Assembly: GCA_963710865.1 (NCBI GenBank)
Contig: CAVQBR010000002.1
Coordinates: forward strand, 620,001 to 684,000
Direction: 5' to 3'
Origin: PRDV01 sp963710865
GTDB lineage: Bacteria; Babelota; Babeliae; Babelales; Babelaceae
Length of the DNA stretch: 64,000 nucleotides
A program made the position numbers and the translations under genes. Position 1 is the stretch's first letter. Each line of letters begins with the position of its first letter. The notes under the pieces are model-generated. The model had not been told where the DNA came from. It made no database searches and saw only the letters and a program-made list of their open reading frames with translations. This document shows, one piece after another, positions 26,858 to 36,435 of the stretch.

Positions 26858-28852
26858 ATGGCCATACGCGTCTATGAATTGTCTAAAAAACTTGGCATTA
26901 CAAATAAAGAGCTCCTTGAGATTTTAAAGGAGCATGGATTTGCTTTGTCTACGGTAGCTGCTGTGCCAGCAGAGGCAGAAGCGATTGCTGAAAAGGTGGT
27001 TGCTCAGCGAAACGGCATTACAGTGCAGCAAGCGCCTGTGGAAGAAAAACCAGAAGAAAAGAAAGCTCCCCTTGCAAAGCCAGTTGAAAAACCGGCTGCT
27101 CCTCAGCCAAGCATAGTGCGTTCAGAGCCGCCAAGACCAGCTAAGCCTGTCGTGCAACCTGTGCGACTTGAACTTGTCGTCGAACCGATGACCGTTGGTG
27201 AATTTGCTCAGAAGGTACGAAAGCCGGTGAGTGAGGTTATCATTACGCTTCTTAAGCAAGGTGTTGCTGCAACTATCAATCAGGTGTTGACCGAAAAAAC
27301 AGTTGCGCAGCTGGCGCAGATCTATGATATTGGGGTGATTCAAAAGGCTCCTCTCAAGGCAAAAGAGGAAAAAGCAGCTGAAGTTGCAGTTGAAGGGACC
27401 TGGGTAGAGCGGTTACCTGTAGTGGTTGTAATTGGCCACGTTGATCATGGGAAAACAACTCTGCTTGATTTTATAAGAAAAACCCGCGTTGCAGCTAAAG
27501 AAAAAGGTGGCATAACTCAGCATTTAGGCGCCTATGAAGTAAAAACACCTCAAGGGAATGTAGTATTTTTAGATACCCCGGGACATGAAGCATTTTCTCT
27601 TATGAGAGCTCGCGGTATCAAAGTAGCTGATATTGCTATATTGGTTGTTGCTGCAGATGATGGCGTGATGCCCCAAACTATAGAAGCAATTAAAAGAGCA
27701 AAAGCAGCCGAAGTTCCTATTGTTGTTGCTATCAATAAAATAGATAAAGCAAGCCCTGCGCAAATTGAAACGGTAAAACGCCAGCTTGCACAGTATGATC
27801 TTGTTCCTGAAGAATGGGGTGGGCAAACGATTTGTATGCCTATCTCAGCAAAGCTTGGTCAAGGTATCGATAAGTTATTAGAAGTACTTGTGTTGCAAGC
27901 ACAGGTAATGGAATTAAAAGCAAATATATCCCTACCCGCTCGCGGCTATGTCCTCGAATCAAAGGTAGAAAAAGGTCGTGGGCCAGTAGCGACCGTTATT
28001 TGTCTTCATGGAATACTGAGAACGGGAGATTACTTTTCTGCAGGTTCAACCTGGGGCAAAGTAAATTCCCTCGTAGATTCTTATGGCAAACGTGTTACAG
28101 AAATTGCGCCTTCACTTCCTGCTTTGGTATCGGGCTTTTCTGAGCTTCCACAGGCAGGTGATCTGTTTGAAGTTACCACTCATGAAGCGGTGAAAAAAGG
28201 GGTAAGCGTTGCTCCTCCTCGTCCTGAGGCGGTGAAACGAGCCATGGGTGAAAATGAAATAAACCTTATTATTAAGGCTGATAATGCTTCGTCTCGTGAA
28301 GCACTTGTTGCAAAGCTTTCGCATATGCATTCTGAACATAGAAAAGTGACGGTTGTGTATGCTGGGGTTGGAGATATATCTGAAAGCGATATTATGCTTG
28401 CAGGAGATACAGGCTCTTTGATTTATGGATTTCATGTAAAGGTGCAACCTCATGCCCAAGACAGTATTCATAAAAAAGGTGTCGTAATTAAGAGCTTTGA
28501 CATTATCTATAAGCTCTTTGAAGACGTAGAGCGAATTCTGCTCGAAGGCAAGCCAATTAAAATGATAAGCAAAAAAATTGGTGAAGCAAGCGTCTTGAAG
28601 GTGTTTGATATAAAGAACTTAGGAATAGTTGCCGGAGCCCACGTGAAGTCTGGTCGTTTTATTCGAGATGGCAAGGTACTCATTTGGCGTGGCAAACAAA
28701 AAGTCGGAGAAGGCTCTATTAAAGGACTGCAACGAGATCGTAAGGCAGTTAAGGAAGTTCATGCTGGATTCGAGTGCGCATTCCTTGTAGAAGGTTTTGA
28801 TACCTGGCAAGTTGATGACCGAGTAGAGTGTTTCCAAGAAGTTCCTGCATAA
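26858..28852 (+). CDS. infB: translation initiation factor IF-2
   Basis: 664 aa. The order is an IF2_N domain (MAIRVYELSKKLGITNKELL), a short Glu/Pro/Ala/Lys-rich linker (about 55-105), a second IF2_N-like domain, then the GTPase domain with GHVDHGKTT at residue 193 and NKID, then domains II-IV. It is shorter than the E. coli protein because the linker is reduced. It places fMet-tRNA on the 30S subunit. Confidence 0.95.
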   Translation: MAIRVYELSKKLGITNKELLEILKEHGFALSTVAAVPAEAEAIAEKVVAQRNGITVQQAPVEEKPEEKKAPLAKPVEKPAAPQPSIVRSEPPRPAKPVVQPVRLELVVEPMTVGEFAQKVRKPVSEVIITLLKQGVAATINQVLTEKTVAQLAQIYDIGVIQKAPLKAKEEKAAEVAVEGTWVERLPVVVVIGHVDHGKTTLLDFIRKTRVAAKEKGGITQHLGAYEVKTPQGNVVFLDTPGHEAFSLMRARGIKVADIAILVVAADDGVMPQTIEAIKRAKAAEVPIVVAINKIDKASPAQIETVKRQLAQYDLVPEEWGGQTICMPISAKLGQGIDKLLEVLVLQAQVMELKANISLPARGYVLESKVEKGRGPVATVICLHGILRTGDYFSAGSTWGKVNSLVDSYGKRVTEIAPSLPALVSGFSELPQAGDLFEVTTHEAVKKGVSVAPPRPEAVKRAMGENEINLIIKADNASSREALVAKLSHMHSEHRKVTVVYAGVGDISESDIMLAGDTGSLIYGFHVKVQPHAQDSIHKKGVVIKSFDIIYKLFEDVERILLEGKPIKMISKKIGEASVLKVFDIKNLGIVAGAHVKSGRFIRDGKVLIWRGKQKVGEGSIKGLQRDRKAVKEVHAGFECAFLVEGFDTWQVDDRVECFQEVPA

Positions 28853-28870
28853 ATACTTACTTTGCAATAC

Positions 28871-28903
28871 AGCTCTCGCTTTGACACGAGAGTTGTTTCT
28901 TTA
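28871..28903 (+). terminator. intrinsic terminator of nusA-infB
   Basis: CTCTCG and CGAGAG pair 20 bp after the infB stop and are followed by TTGTTTCTTT. Confidence 0.65.
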
Positions 28904-28999
28904 AAGGCATGTCTTTAAAGAGCTTTATATATAATGTACATCCCTCCCTTTTTCTAACATCCTGGAGTGACTTGTCTGCGCAACTGCGGGCTGCGGTTT

Positions 29000-29293
29000 A
29001 GGTGATTTTCTCAAGAAAATACGTTCTTTTGCAAAAAAACACCTGGAAAAGCCACTTTTTTGTTGTTGCTTTAGGGGGTCCCGAGAAACTTGTTGTTTTT
29101 AATTGAAAATGGTTGAAACTGAGAAGTGCTTCTAGAGTAATTTGAAGTTTACAACTATCTTTTCTCTCCCTTCAATAGTTGTAGATTGAAAATTGGTTGT
29201 CGAAGCACTGCTTGTAAGAAAGTGATAGTTAAAGATTCGTATCTTTACTACAATTCCTTCTTAGCTACTACGCTACGGGTCTTTAACTATTAC
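29000..29293 (+). repeat. structured repeat, copy A
   Basis: The unit begins with a diverged 5' part and TTGTTGTTGCTTTAG, then two predicted hairpins. In hairpin 1, AGTGCTTC (29125) pairs with GAAGCACT (29202) around an inner ACAACTAT/ATAGTTGT pair. In hairpin 2, GTGATAGTTAAAGA (29222) pairs with TCTTTAACTATTAC (29280) with one mismatch. The last 72 nt are identical in copies A, B and C. Confidence 0.85.
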
Positions 29294-30070
29294 AATCTTA
29301 TAGGATATGGATCTTATAAGTTACACCAAAAACAACGCTTATCTGTTCATGTGACTGATTCTCATATCTTGATCCCAAAGACTTTTTTAGTATCTTCTAT
29401 CGATCTCTAAGAATTAGAGACCGTAGATGCTTGTCGCTTTTGGTTTAAATAGTAGCTTGGCAGGTAAGCCATGAAATATGATGTTTTGAGAGAAGCGTGA
29501 AAAAGATATATTCCCCAAGAAGAGCACCGCTACGTGACCAATAAAGTTTGTGAAGTTGCACAACCATGAAAAGATCTATGCCAAGCAAAAGGATAACAAA
29601 GAAGGAGAAGTGTTGTGCCCAAGAGTGGCGCCTCCAATGGAAAAGAAAGATAGATAGCAACGCAAAGGAAAGCTGAGATATGGCGACAAGAGGAATGAAG
29701 ATACCTTTTGGTGAAGTTCAATCGTAAATCTTGATAGTTTGTAGGAAGAGCACCCGCCTAGTGGAGTCTGCGCTCTGGTCATACATTTCCAAAGGCCTCT
29801 TGATTCAGGGTGCATTAGAGAAAAAGAGCTAAGCTATTAACCAGATATGCGATAAATAATTTCCCTAAGAAGTAACCGGAGAAGGAGTCAAGAAATGCAG
29901 CCAAAAAGGTGCTGTTGATGTTCCATGCACTCTTTGGTAGCTGGATCCTTCTGACGAAGGTACTTTTGTAATATCATCTGACAAGAGGGGATGGCATAGA
30001 GCGGTTTCTTACACTTCCTACACTAGTGCGTGCACAACCTGGGGATGCACTTTGGAAGATTTTACCTGGG

Positions 30071-30346
30071 AAATACGTTTCTTTATAAAAAAACACCTGA
30101 AGAAGCCACTTTTTTGTTGTTGCTTTAGAGAGTCCGGAGAAACTTGTTGTTTTTAATTGAAAATGGTTGAAACTAGGAAGTGCTTCTAGAGTAATTTGAA
30201 GTTTACAACTATCTTTTCTCTCCCTTCAATAGTTGTAGAATAAAAATTGGTTGTCGAAGCACTGCTTTTAAGACGTGATAGTTAAAGATTCGTATCTTTA
30301 CTACAATTCCTTCTTAGCTACTACGCTACGGGTCTTTAACTATTAC
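30071..30346 (+). repeat. structured repeat, copy B
   Basis: Same layout and strand as copy A. Small changes fall between the hairpins (TTTTAAGACG for TGTAAGAAAG), while the terminal 72-nt hairpin is unchanged. Confidence 0.85.
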
Positions 30347-30730
30347 TCTCTTAGAGGTGCACATCGAATAAGTTGCATCCCAAAACCACCTATCATGTAC
30401 ACGTAACATTTGCAGAGCTTGGGGTTCCATAGCTTTTTAAGCATGGAAAAGCTAGCTCAATAGAGCACTTGGAACTGTGGCCATTGAGAATACGAGGGAC
30501 GTGTAATCGGAAAGTCTAAAAGTCGCTGGTTGGAGTAATCAAAGTGGGCGAAAATTCCTAAGCTAGTTTCAGTCTGTTCGCTGATTTCCATGATTACTTA
30601 GCAAAAGGGTCTGTCAAAATAGTTCGAGTTACAAGGCTTTCTAATGGCGGGATGAGTTTATTATCTCTAACTCTTCTCCAGCATACCCATATATACCTGG
30701 TTACTTATTGTGTTAATTCCCGTTGAAGGT

Positions 30731-30866
30731 TTAACAAATGTGCCTTTTTTGTAAAAATGGGTGAAACTGAGAAGTGCAGTTGACCTTACGGCACTTTGTT
30801 CTTCCCCTTAAAAGTTGTAATGAGGAGTTATAGTTAAGAAATGCTTGCAGAAGCACTGTATAGTTA
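30731..30866 (+). repeat. structured repeat, diverged copy D
   Basis: Retains GGTGAAACTGAGAAGTGC, an AAAGTTGTAA block, TATAGTTAAGAAA and AGAAGCACTG in the same order, but with many substitutions and gaps. The terminal hairpin is reduced to TATAGTTAA. Confidence 0.5.
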
Positions 30867-30989
30867 ACAGAATTTCTTGGGGGCGATACCTAAGGTTTTG
30901 TACTTTCGTACCCCAATCTATGAAAAAACTAATTTTTTGGAGAGGAGTTACTTGCACACGCATGTTGCATTTCGAAAAAATTTCGGTAA

Positions 30990-31265
30990 AAAGAACGTTT
31001 TTTTGAGAAAAATCCCCAAACGACGCTCTTTTTTCTGTTGTTGTCTTTGGAGGTTTTACAAGGCTTGTTGTTTTTTGTTGAAATTAGTTGAAACTAAGAA
31101 GTGCTTCTAGAGCATTTGAGTTTACAACTATCTTTTCTCTCCCTTCAATAGTTGTAGATAAAAAATGGTTGTCGAAGCACTGCTTGTAAGAAAGTGATAG
31201 TTAAAGATTCGTATCTTTACTACAATTCCTTCTTAGCTACTACGCTACGGGTCTTTAACTATTAC
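30990..31265 (+). repeat. structured repeat, copy C
   Basis: Same layout and strand. It ends 22 bp before the 3' end of the convergent nfo gene. The 5' 60 bp are more diverged than the hairpin part. Confidence 0.85.
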
Positions 31266-31287
31266 TTATCTTCAAAGCGAACTGTCT

Positions 31288-32142
31288 TTATTTTCCAATA
31301 AGATCTATAAGTTTTTTCATGTTATGAGCATAATCGCTGAGCTCAGTTCGAGGAGTTTCTAGAATCTTGGGAACCGATTCAAAGCGCTTATCATTCATTA
31401 AGAGTCGAAATGCTTCAAGGCCGAGAGTTCCCTCTCCAATTTCTGCATGCCGATCTACTCGTGAGCCAAGCTTTTGCTTTGAATCATTCATGTGAAGTGC
31501 TTTAATGTGCGAAAGTCCTAGGATACGATCCCACTCATCCCAGACAGCATGATAGCTTTTTTCAGTGGAAATATCATAGCCTGCTGCCCATATATGACAG
31601 GTGTCTATACAAAACCCTATACGTTTTTTGTTATGCACTTTGCTGGCAAGTTCAGCAAGCTGCTCGAACCGATAGCCAACCTGTGTCCCTTGTCCTGCCA
31701 TCGTTTCAAGTAAAATCATAGTTGAGCCTGATTCTTCGAACGCTTCATTGATACCCTCAGCAATCTGGTCTATGCTGGCAGTTGCATCTTTTTGTCCCCC
31801 TCCAGGATGCAGTACAAGAAATGGAATGGAGAGTGTGTGACAGTTCTCCAATTCTTTTTTCAGAAGAGCGCGAGATTGTTTTACGGTTTCACTTGAGAGA
31901 GATCCCATATTAATAAGATAGCTTGCATGCACTACTACATGCTCTATACCTGTCTCTTTTTGTGCATCTTGCCACGCAGTTTGTGCAGATTCTTCAAGAG
32001 TCTTCATGTGCCACTGTCGATTGCTATGCGTAAAAATTTGCATAGCAGTGCAATTAATAGAGGCAGCTCGGTAGAGTGCTTGATCAACGCCCCCTTCAAT
32101 AGACATATGCGCTCCGAGTAAAACTGGAGATTTTGGTTTCAT
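31288..32142 (-). CDS. nfo: endonuclease IV (AP endonuclease)
   Basis: 284 aa, typical length. The trinuclear-zinc ligand motifs are in order: VVHASYLIN, LVLHPGG, LLETMAGQG, CIDTCHIWAAG, HMNDSK, RHAEIGEG and ILETPR. It cleaves DNA 5' of abasic sites and so completes repair started by the UDG and MutY-like glycosylases in this window. It stands alone between the repeat region and the divergent beta-barrel gene. Confidence 0.95.
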   Translation of the reverse strand: MKPKSPVLLGAHMSIEGGVDQALYRAASINCTAMQIFTHSNRQWHMKTLEESAQTAWQDAQKETGIEHVVVHASYLINMGSLSSETVKQSRALLKKELENCHTLSIPFLVLHPGGGQKDATASIDQIAEGINEAFEESGSTMILLETMAGQGTQVGYRFEQLAELASKVHNKKRIGFCIDTCHIWAAGYDISTEKSYHAVWDEWDRILGLSHIKALHMNDSKQKLGSRVDRHAEIGEGTLGLEAFRLLMNDKRFESVPKILETPRTELSDYAHNMKKLIDLIGK

Positions 32143-32314
32143 AATTTCTCTCTTCCGGTTAATCGTTTCAAGTTGATATTAAGTCAATATTAGCTTAAAC
32201 TATGTTCGTTCAGTAATCAAAAATTGGTTATATGTACAGCTCTTAAGCTCGAGATCGGATCAGAGTAATGCAAGCACAGAATCTTTGTATTTCTAATCTC
32301 TTAAAGGAGTTTTT

Positions 32315-34423
32315 ATGACCAAACCTGCTTGGATGATCTATCCCTGCTTGTTTTTCGTATCTGTTATTGCTGCGCCTACTGAGGTGAAAGATTCTCTAGA
32401 AGCAAAAGACAAGGACGTTGTTGCTGCTCAAGCTGAAAAGGCTCAACCTGAAAAGAAAGAACCGGCGAAAGACACCAAGGCAGGTGCTGAGAAAACTCCT
32501 GATAAAGCCAAGCAAGACAAAACTGGTAAGCCAAAGAAAGCATATCTGATGTATCAGGCCGCTGATAGCGAATTAAAGTTTGGTATTAAGTTGCGGATGC
32601 CAGAGTTTTTTTATGGCAAGAATCTTCGCCTCTTAAATGATGACAATCCTACTGACCGTGTTATCTATTTTAGACATACAATTGATTTTAATACCGAGTA
32701 TAGATATATTCGTCCTGTCGAATGTCCTTATGACTTGATCTATGTAAAAATGACTGTACGCAATAAAGGTGTATGGGGTGATCCAGAATCTATAGCGCTC
32801 ACTACCCCAAGCACTATTAAGCAGCTTGATGCTGTATTTGGTGATCATAGGCATGCTATTCCGCGACATATTTTATGGATTCGGGAGTTATGGATACAGC
32901 TTTCCTTAAATGATATTGCGTGCATCCCATTCTGCAACCAGCATTACCTTACGTTTGGAGCATTTCCTTTTGAGCTGGGTCGTGGTATTGCGCTTGGAAC
33001 AGCTTATGCGGTAGATGCCTCTGATCTTGGGTACTATACAGAAAACGCCATCGACCAATATGCATTTGGTGGAAAAATTTCTGGAGACATTATTAAAGAT
33101 AAACTTACCTATGATCTGTATGCGGCAGTCCTGGACAATAAAGCAAGTACGTTCGATTATGTTAACTTGAAAATTAGAGGACAACAGTACGGTCATCGTA
33201 ACGACCAAGCTCGGGGCTTTGGGATCATTAATTATATAGTGGCAGCTCGAGTACGCTGGTTTCCTTCATTTCAAGGTGAAAGAACAAAAGCTCGGATAGA
33301 ACCTTATGCTCTGTATAATCATAATCCTGAACAGCGAATAGAGTTCACCGGTGATGCAAAGAGTAATCTGTTTACCATGGGACTTGCGGCTGAGTTTGAA
33401 TTTGGTCGGTTTGAAGCAGGATTTGATACAGCTTTTAATTTTGGTAAGCAGACTGTCCATGGTTGGGATAGAAACATTATTAAGTTAGATAATAGGGCGG
33501 GCACAGCTGTTGTTGTAAATTCGAGAGTGCGTCAATCTCCACCGGGTATGGTTCCTAATGCTTCTACTTCACCGCTTGCATTAAAGGTGACAGCAAATCA
33601 AAACACTATTAATCTTTCGCCTCAAGCAGCTACTGAAAACGGCCAAATTATAGGGACAAATTCATTAGGGATACTTATTAATGATGCTCATAGGTTTAGC
33701 GATCCATATGTTAACAAGTTTCGAGGTTCCATGTTTGTGTATGACATGGCTTACCTTGTATGTAAACCTGAATTGAAGTTTTGTGCTGGATTTGGGTATG
33801 CGAGCGGTGATGCTAATCCCAACAAGGATGAACAGTTTGTGGGAGATAGCGAAGTAGATGGCGTCTATGAAGGATTTATTGGGCTCCAAGAAATCTATTC
33901 AGGTACTCGTATTAAGAGTGCTTTTTTAATGAGTGGCTCTGGTAAGGTTCCTCGACCTCTTTCGTTTCCATCTCAACAAACACTGGATCCTTTTGCAACG
34001 AATACTTCTCGTTTTACAAACTTGGTGTTTGTCGGAGGAAGTGCTTATTGGAAGCCAACATGGAGTATCAAAAAATGGAATTTCAATCCGAATGTGTTAG
34101 CATATTGGACCGACTTTTCATCGCCATTCTTTGATGCAAAAACCTTAATGAATTCGGTTAATAAATTTGCACGAAACTTTTTAGGAACTGAGCTTAATAT
34201 TTTCATAGAAGCTGAATTGATCGAAGACCTACGCTTCTTTACGGTAGCATCTATCTTCTTACCTGGAAGTCATTATCGAGATATTAAAGGGCGCCCATTA
34301 ACGCCTGGTCAATCTGCTTACTTAGATAGTGTTGATAAGATAGGTATCATTAATGATAGACAGCCATTTCTTGGCGATGATAAGGCTTATTTCTTAAACT
34401 GGGGCTTTGAATATCGCTTTTGA
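32315..34423 (+). CDS. outer-membrane beta-barrel protein, paralog 1
   Basis: 702 aa. A signal peptide (MTKPAWMIYPCLFFVSVIAA) is followed by a Lys/Glu/Ala-rich stretch to about residue 80 and then a long domain of alternating aromatic and polar strands. It ends in Phe (WGFEYRF), the outer-membrane barrel signature. It shares ordered blocks with the gene at 36436: FRDPY/FSDPY, HRHA, IRELWI.LSL.D, FELGRG, QYGHR.D.ARGFG.INY and FLGTELNI. AAGGAG lies upstream of the ATG. The AAA+ gene and the second barrel follow on the same strand. It is probably a porin or surface protein of a lineage-specific family. Confidence 0.75.
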   Translation: MTKPAWMIYPCLFFVSVIAAPTEVKDSLEAKDKDVVAAQAEKAQPEKKEPAKDTKAGAEKTPDKAKQDKTGKPKKAYLMYQAADSELKFGIKLRMPEFFYGKNLRLLNDDNPTDRVIYFRHTIDFNTEYRYIRPVECPYDLIYVKMTVRNKGVWGDPESIALTTPSTIKQLDAVFGDHRHAIPRHILWIRELWIQLSLNDIACIPFCNQHYLTFGAFPFELGRGIALGTAYAVDASDLGYYTENAIDQYAFGGKISGDIIKDKLTYDLYAAVLDNKASTFDYVNLKIRGQQYGHRNDQARGFGIINYIVAARVRWFPSFQGERTKARIEPYALYNHNPEQRIEFTGDAKSNLFTMGLAAEFEFGRFEAGFDTAFNFGKQTVHGWDRNIIKLDNRAGTAVVVNSRVRQSPPGMVPNASTSPLALKVTANQNTINLSPQAATENGQIIGTNSLGILINDAHRFSDPYVNKFRGSMFVYDMAYLVCKPELKFCAGFGYASGDANPNKDEQFVGDSEVDGVYEGFIGLQEIYSGTRIKSAFLMSGSGKVPRPLSFPSQQTLDPFATNTSRFTNLVFVGGSAYWKPTWSIKKWNFNPNVLAYWTDFSSPFFDAKTLMNSVNKFARNFLGTELNIFIEAELIEDLRFFTVASIFLPGSHYRDIKGRPLTPGQSAYLDSVDKIGIINDRQPFLGDDKAYFLNWGFEYRF

Positions 34424-34680
34424 TCTATTAAGAAAGATTGCTCTCTGCTATAAACTTTTTAAAAGTATAGCTTTTTAGGCGAACTTTGTGGTAACCTGGT
34501 CTCAACAATGGAAAATCTATCGAGAATTGTTGAGAATCTCCTTCACAAAAGACTTTTTTCTGGGGAATAACTGGTCTAGAAGGTACTGCAGGTAGACCTG
34601 TGGTAAAAACAAAACAAATAGGTTAGACTAATTATAATACGTAATTGAATTTGAGAAAACTAACCATGAATGGAAGTACC

Positions 34681-36366
34681 ATGAAAATAAAACAATTAGC
34701 TTTACTGAGCAGTTTGCTTTTGGCGATGGGCAGTATTTGTGCTATGGGAGCAGATGGCTCCGATGCAAGTCCAAGTGTTCAGCCGCCACAATCTGCTCAA
34801 ACTCAATCTTGGTATGCATGGACGAGGAAATTTATCAGTGAATATTTCCAACCATGCCCTGAACCTGGATGGGCCGTACACAATACTGCAAGTACAACAG
34901 TTTCCGAGAATGATCCATTGGCTGCACATGCTCTGGCTGCTCCCGCTGCTCTGGCTGCTCCCGCTGCTCTGGCTGCTCCCGCTGCTCTAGCTGCTCCTGC
35001 TGCTGAAGCAGTAAGCCCAGCACCGCGTGTTGGTGTTGGATATTTTGGTCAATCTTTGGGTATTCCTCTTGTGTGTGAGACAGCCACCAATGGGATTGAA
35101 GCAGCTAAAGATTTAGCGAAGGAAGTTCGTGACGCAGCAAAAGCAGTAGGTGGCGCAATGCAGACTTTACGACAAGATCTGAAGGCTGATGCAAAAGAAT
35201 TTCAACAAGATTTAAAGACTACTTTAAAAGAATCTCGACAAGACTTGAAGAAGGATGTCAAAGATTTAGGAACAGATTTGCGACAATCTTTTGGCGAAGC
35301 AGCTAAAGAAGCGGCTACCAGTCCAACAACTGAAGCATTCGTTCAAACTACCACGAGAACTGCTGCCAAAACCTTTTATTCAGAATTTGTTAAGCCAACC
35401 CTCACACAGGGCTTCTTTATAGGCGCTGGATTAATTACATTGTGGTTTTCCTCACGCCTTGCATGGCAATGGATTGAAAGCCATTATAATAGACCTCGCC
35501 TCGATTTTAAAGTGATACGGGCTCCGACTACTTTAGGAGGTTCGGTTCATGATAAACCTCTACAGGTTGTGTTTGAACCTGAAGTTACTCAGCGATTAAA
35601 TGCTGTATGTCAGATGGCTGCGCTGATTAAAAATAAGATAAAGGCAGGAGATTCAACTACTTATAGAAATCTTCTGTTATATGGCCCTCCCGGTTCAGGA
35701 AAGCGAATGCTTGCTCAGGGATTAGCACAATATTGTCAAATGGATTTCTATGAGATTACGGCTTCAGCATTTATTAAATTTAAAGATGGAGATGCGGCTC
35801 GAGCTATCGAAGAATTCTTTAAGAAGGAAGTTGATACTACGACTCAAGGAGCTATTGTCTTTATAGATAATGCGAGCATGATTTTTGCAAAGCGTAAGAC
35901 TTCAGATGCGTCAGTGCGTATGGTAACTGCTTTTATCGAGCAAATACAAAAACGTAGTGACAAGTATATGGTTATTTTATCGATGAATACTAAGCCAACG
36001 TATACTGATGAAACAGCAGTGCTCATTGATGATGAGATTCGTATAAGTAGGCCGGGCCTGAAGGAGCGTAAAAAAATACTTGAACTCTATGGAGAGGAGT
36101 TTTTCTTCCGCGCAAAAGGACTTACCTCTGAGTTGTACAGAACAGCACGAGAGCTTTTAACAGATCAGAGGCTTGAGGATATTGCTACTAAACTGGAGAA
36201 TGCGCTACCTGCAGAACTGCATTCATTTATGGAAGCATTGAAACTGGAAACATCACTTCCGTCTGAGGGGGCTGTAACCGATGAAGTTATCAACCGAATC
36301 GTTTCACGGTTTAGTGAAAGATATCAAGAACTGATAAGTGAAAAACCTCTAGAGGTAAAAAACTAA
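34681..36366 (+). CDS. membrane-anchored AAA+ ATPase-like protein with signal peptide
   Basis: 561 aa. The order is a signal peptide (MKIKQLALLSSLLLAMGSICA), a region with four LAAPAA repeats (about 85-108), a charged coiled coil (about 140-210, KADAKEFQQDLKTTLKES), one membrane segment (FIGAGLITLWFSS, about 244-263) and an AAA+ domain. Walker A is GPPGSGKR (Lys341). Walker B is IVFIDNAS: Asp396 is kept but the catalytic Glu is Asn397. The arginine-finger region is short. The coiled coil-membrane-AAA order recalls mitochondrial ATAD3, though homology is unproven. The predicted topology puts the coiled coil in the periplasm and the ATPase in the cytoplasm. The start was chosen for GGAAG 7 nt upstream. 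A TATAAT at 34633-34638 may be its -10 box. Confidence 0.75.
   Translation: MKIKQLALLSSLLLAMGSICAMGADGSDASPSVQPPQSAQTQSWYAWTRKFISEYFQPCPEPGWAVHNTASTTVSENDPLAAHALAAPAALAAPAALAAPAALAAPAAEAVSPAPRVGVGYFGQSLGIPLVCETATNGIEAAKDLAKEVRDAAKAVGGAMQTLRQDLKADAKEFQQDLKTTLKESRQDLKKDVKDLGTDLRQSFGEAAKEAATSPTTEAFVQTTTRTAAKTFYSEFVKPTLTQGFFIGAGLITLWFSSRLAWQWIESHYNRPRLDFKVIRAPTTLGGSVHDKPLQVVFEPEVTQRLNAVCQMAALIKNKIKAGDSTTYRNLLLYGPPGSGKRMLAQGLAQYCQMDFYEITASAFIKFKDGDAARAIEEFFKKEVDTTTQGAIVFIDNASMIFAKRKTSDASVRMVTAFIEQIQKRSDKYMVILSMNTKPTYTDETAVLIDDEIRISRPGLKERKKILELYGEEFFFRAKGLTSELYRTARELLTDQRLEDIATKLENALPAELHSFMEALKLETSLPSEGAVTDEVINRIVSRFSERYQELISEKPLEVKN
34933..35004 (+). repeat. 18-bp tandem repeat x4 encoding LAAPAA
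   Basis: Three exact copies of CTGGCTGCTCCCGCTGCT and one variant lie in frame within the AAA+ gene. Copy number is likely variable. Confidence 0.9.
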
Positions 36367-36393
36367 TATTGAGATTTTCGGTAAAATCACTAA

Positions 36394-36434
36394 ACTCAGC
36401 AAGGCTAGAATAATTCTTCCTTGCTGAGTTTTTT
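36394..36434 (+). terminator. intrinsic terminator after the AAA+ gene
   Basis: An 11-bp perfect stem (ACTCAGCAAGG/CCTTGCTGAGT) is followed by six T. The next gene's ATG lies right after the T-tract, so this may act as an attenuator for the second barrel gene. Confidence 0.85.
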
Positions 36435-36435
36435 A

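Larger units (their letters stand above)
28904..31287. other. 2.4-kb gene-free region carrying a structured repeat family
   Basis: No frame here looks coding; the minus-strand frames around 29.4-29.8 kb overlap one another and show no motif. The content is three near-identical repeats and one diverged copy, listed separately, with unrelated filler between them. Confidence 0.6.

Noticed and set aside
29445..29815. Overlapping minus-strand hydrophobic ORFs in the repeat region
   Set aside because: Several overlap one another in different frames, lack ribosome sites and show no family features.
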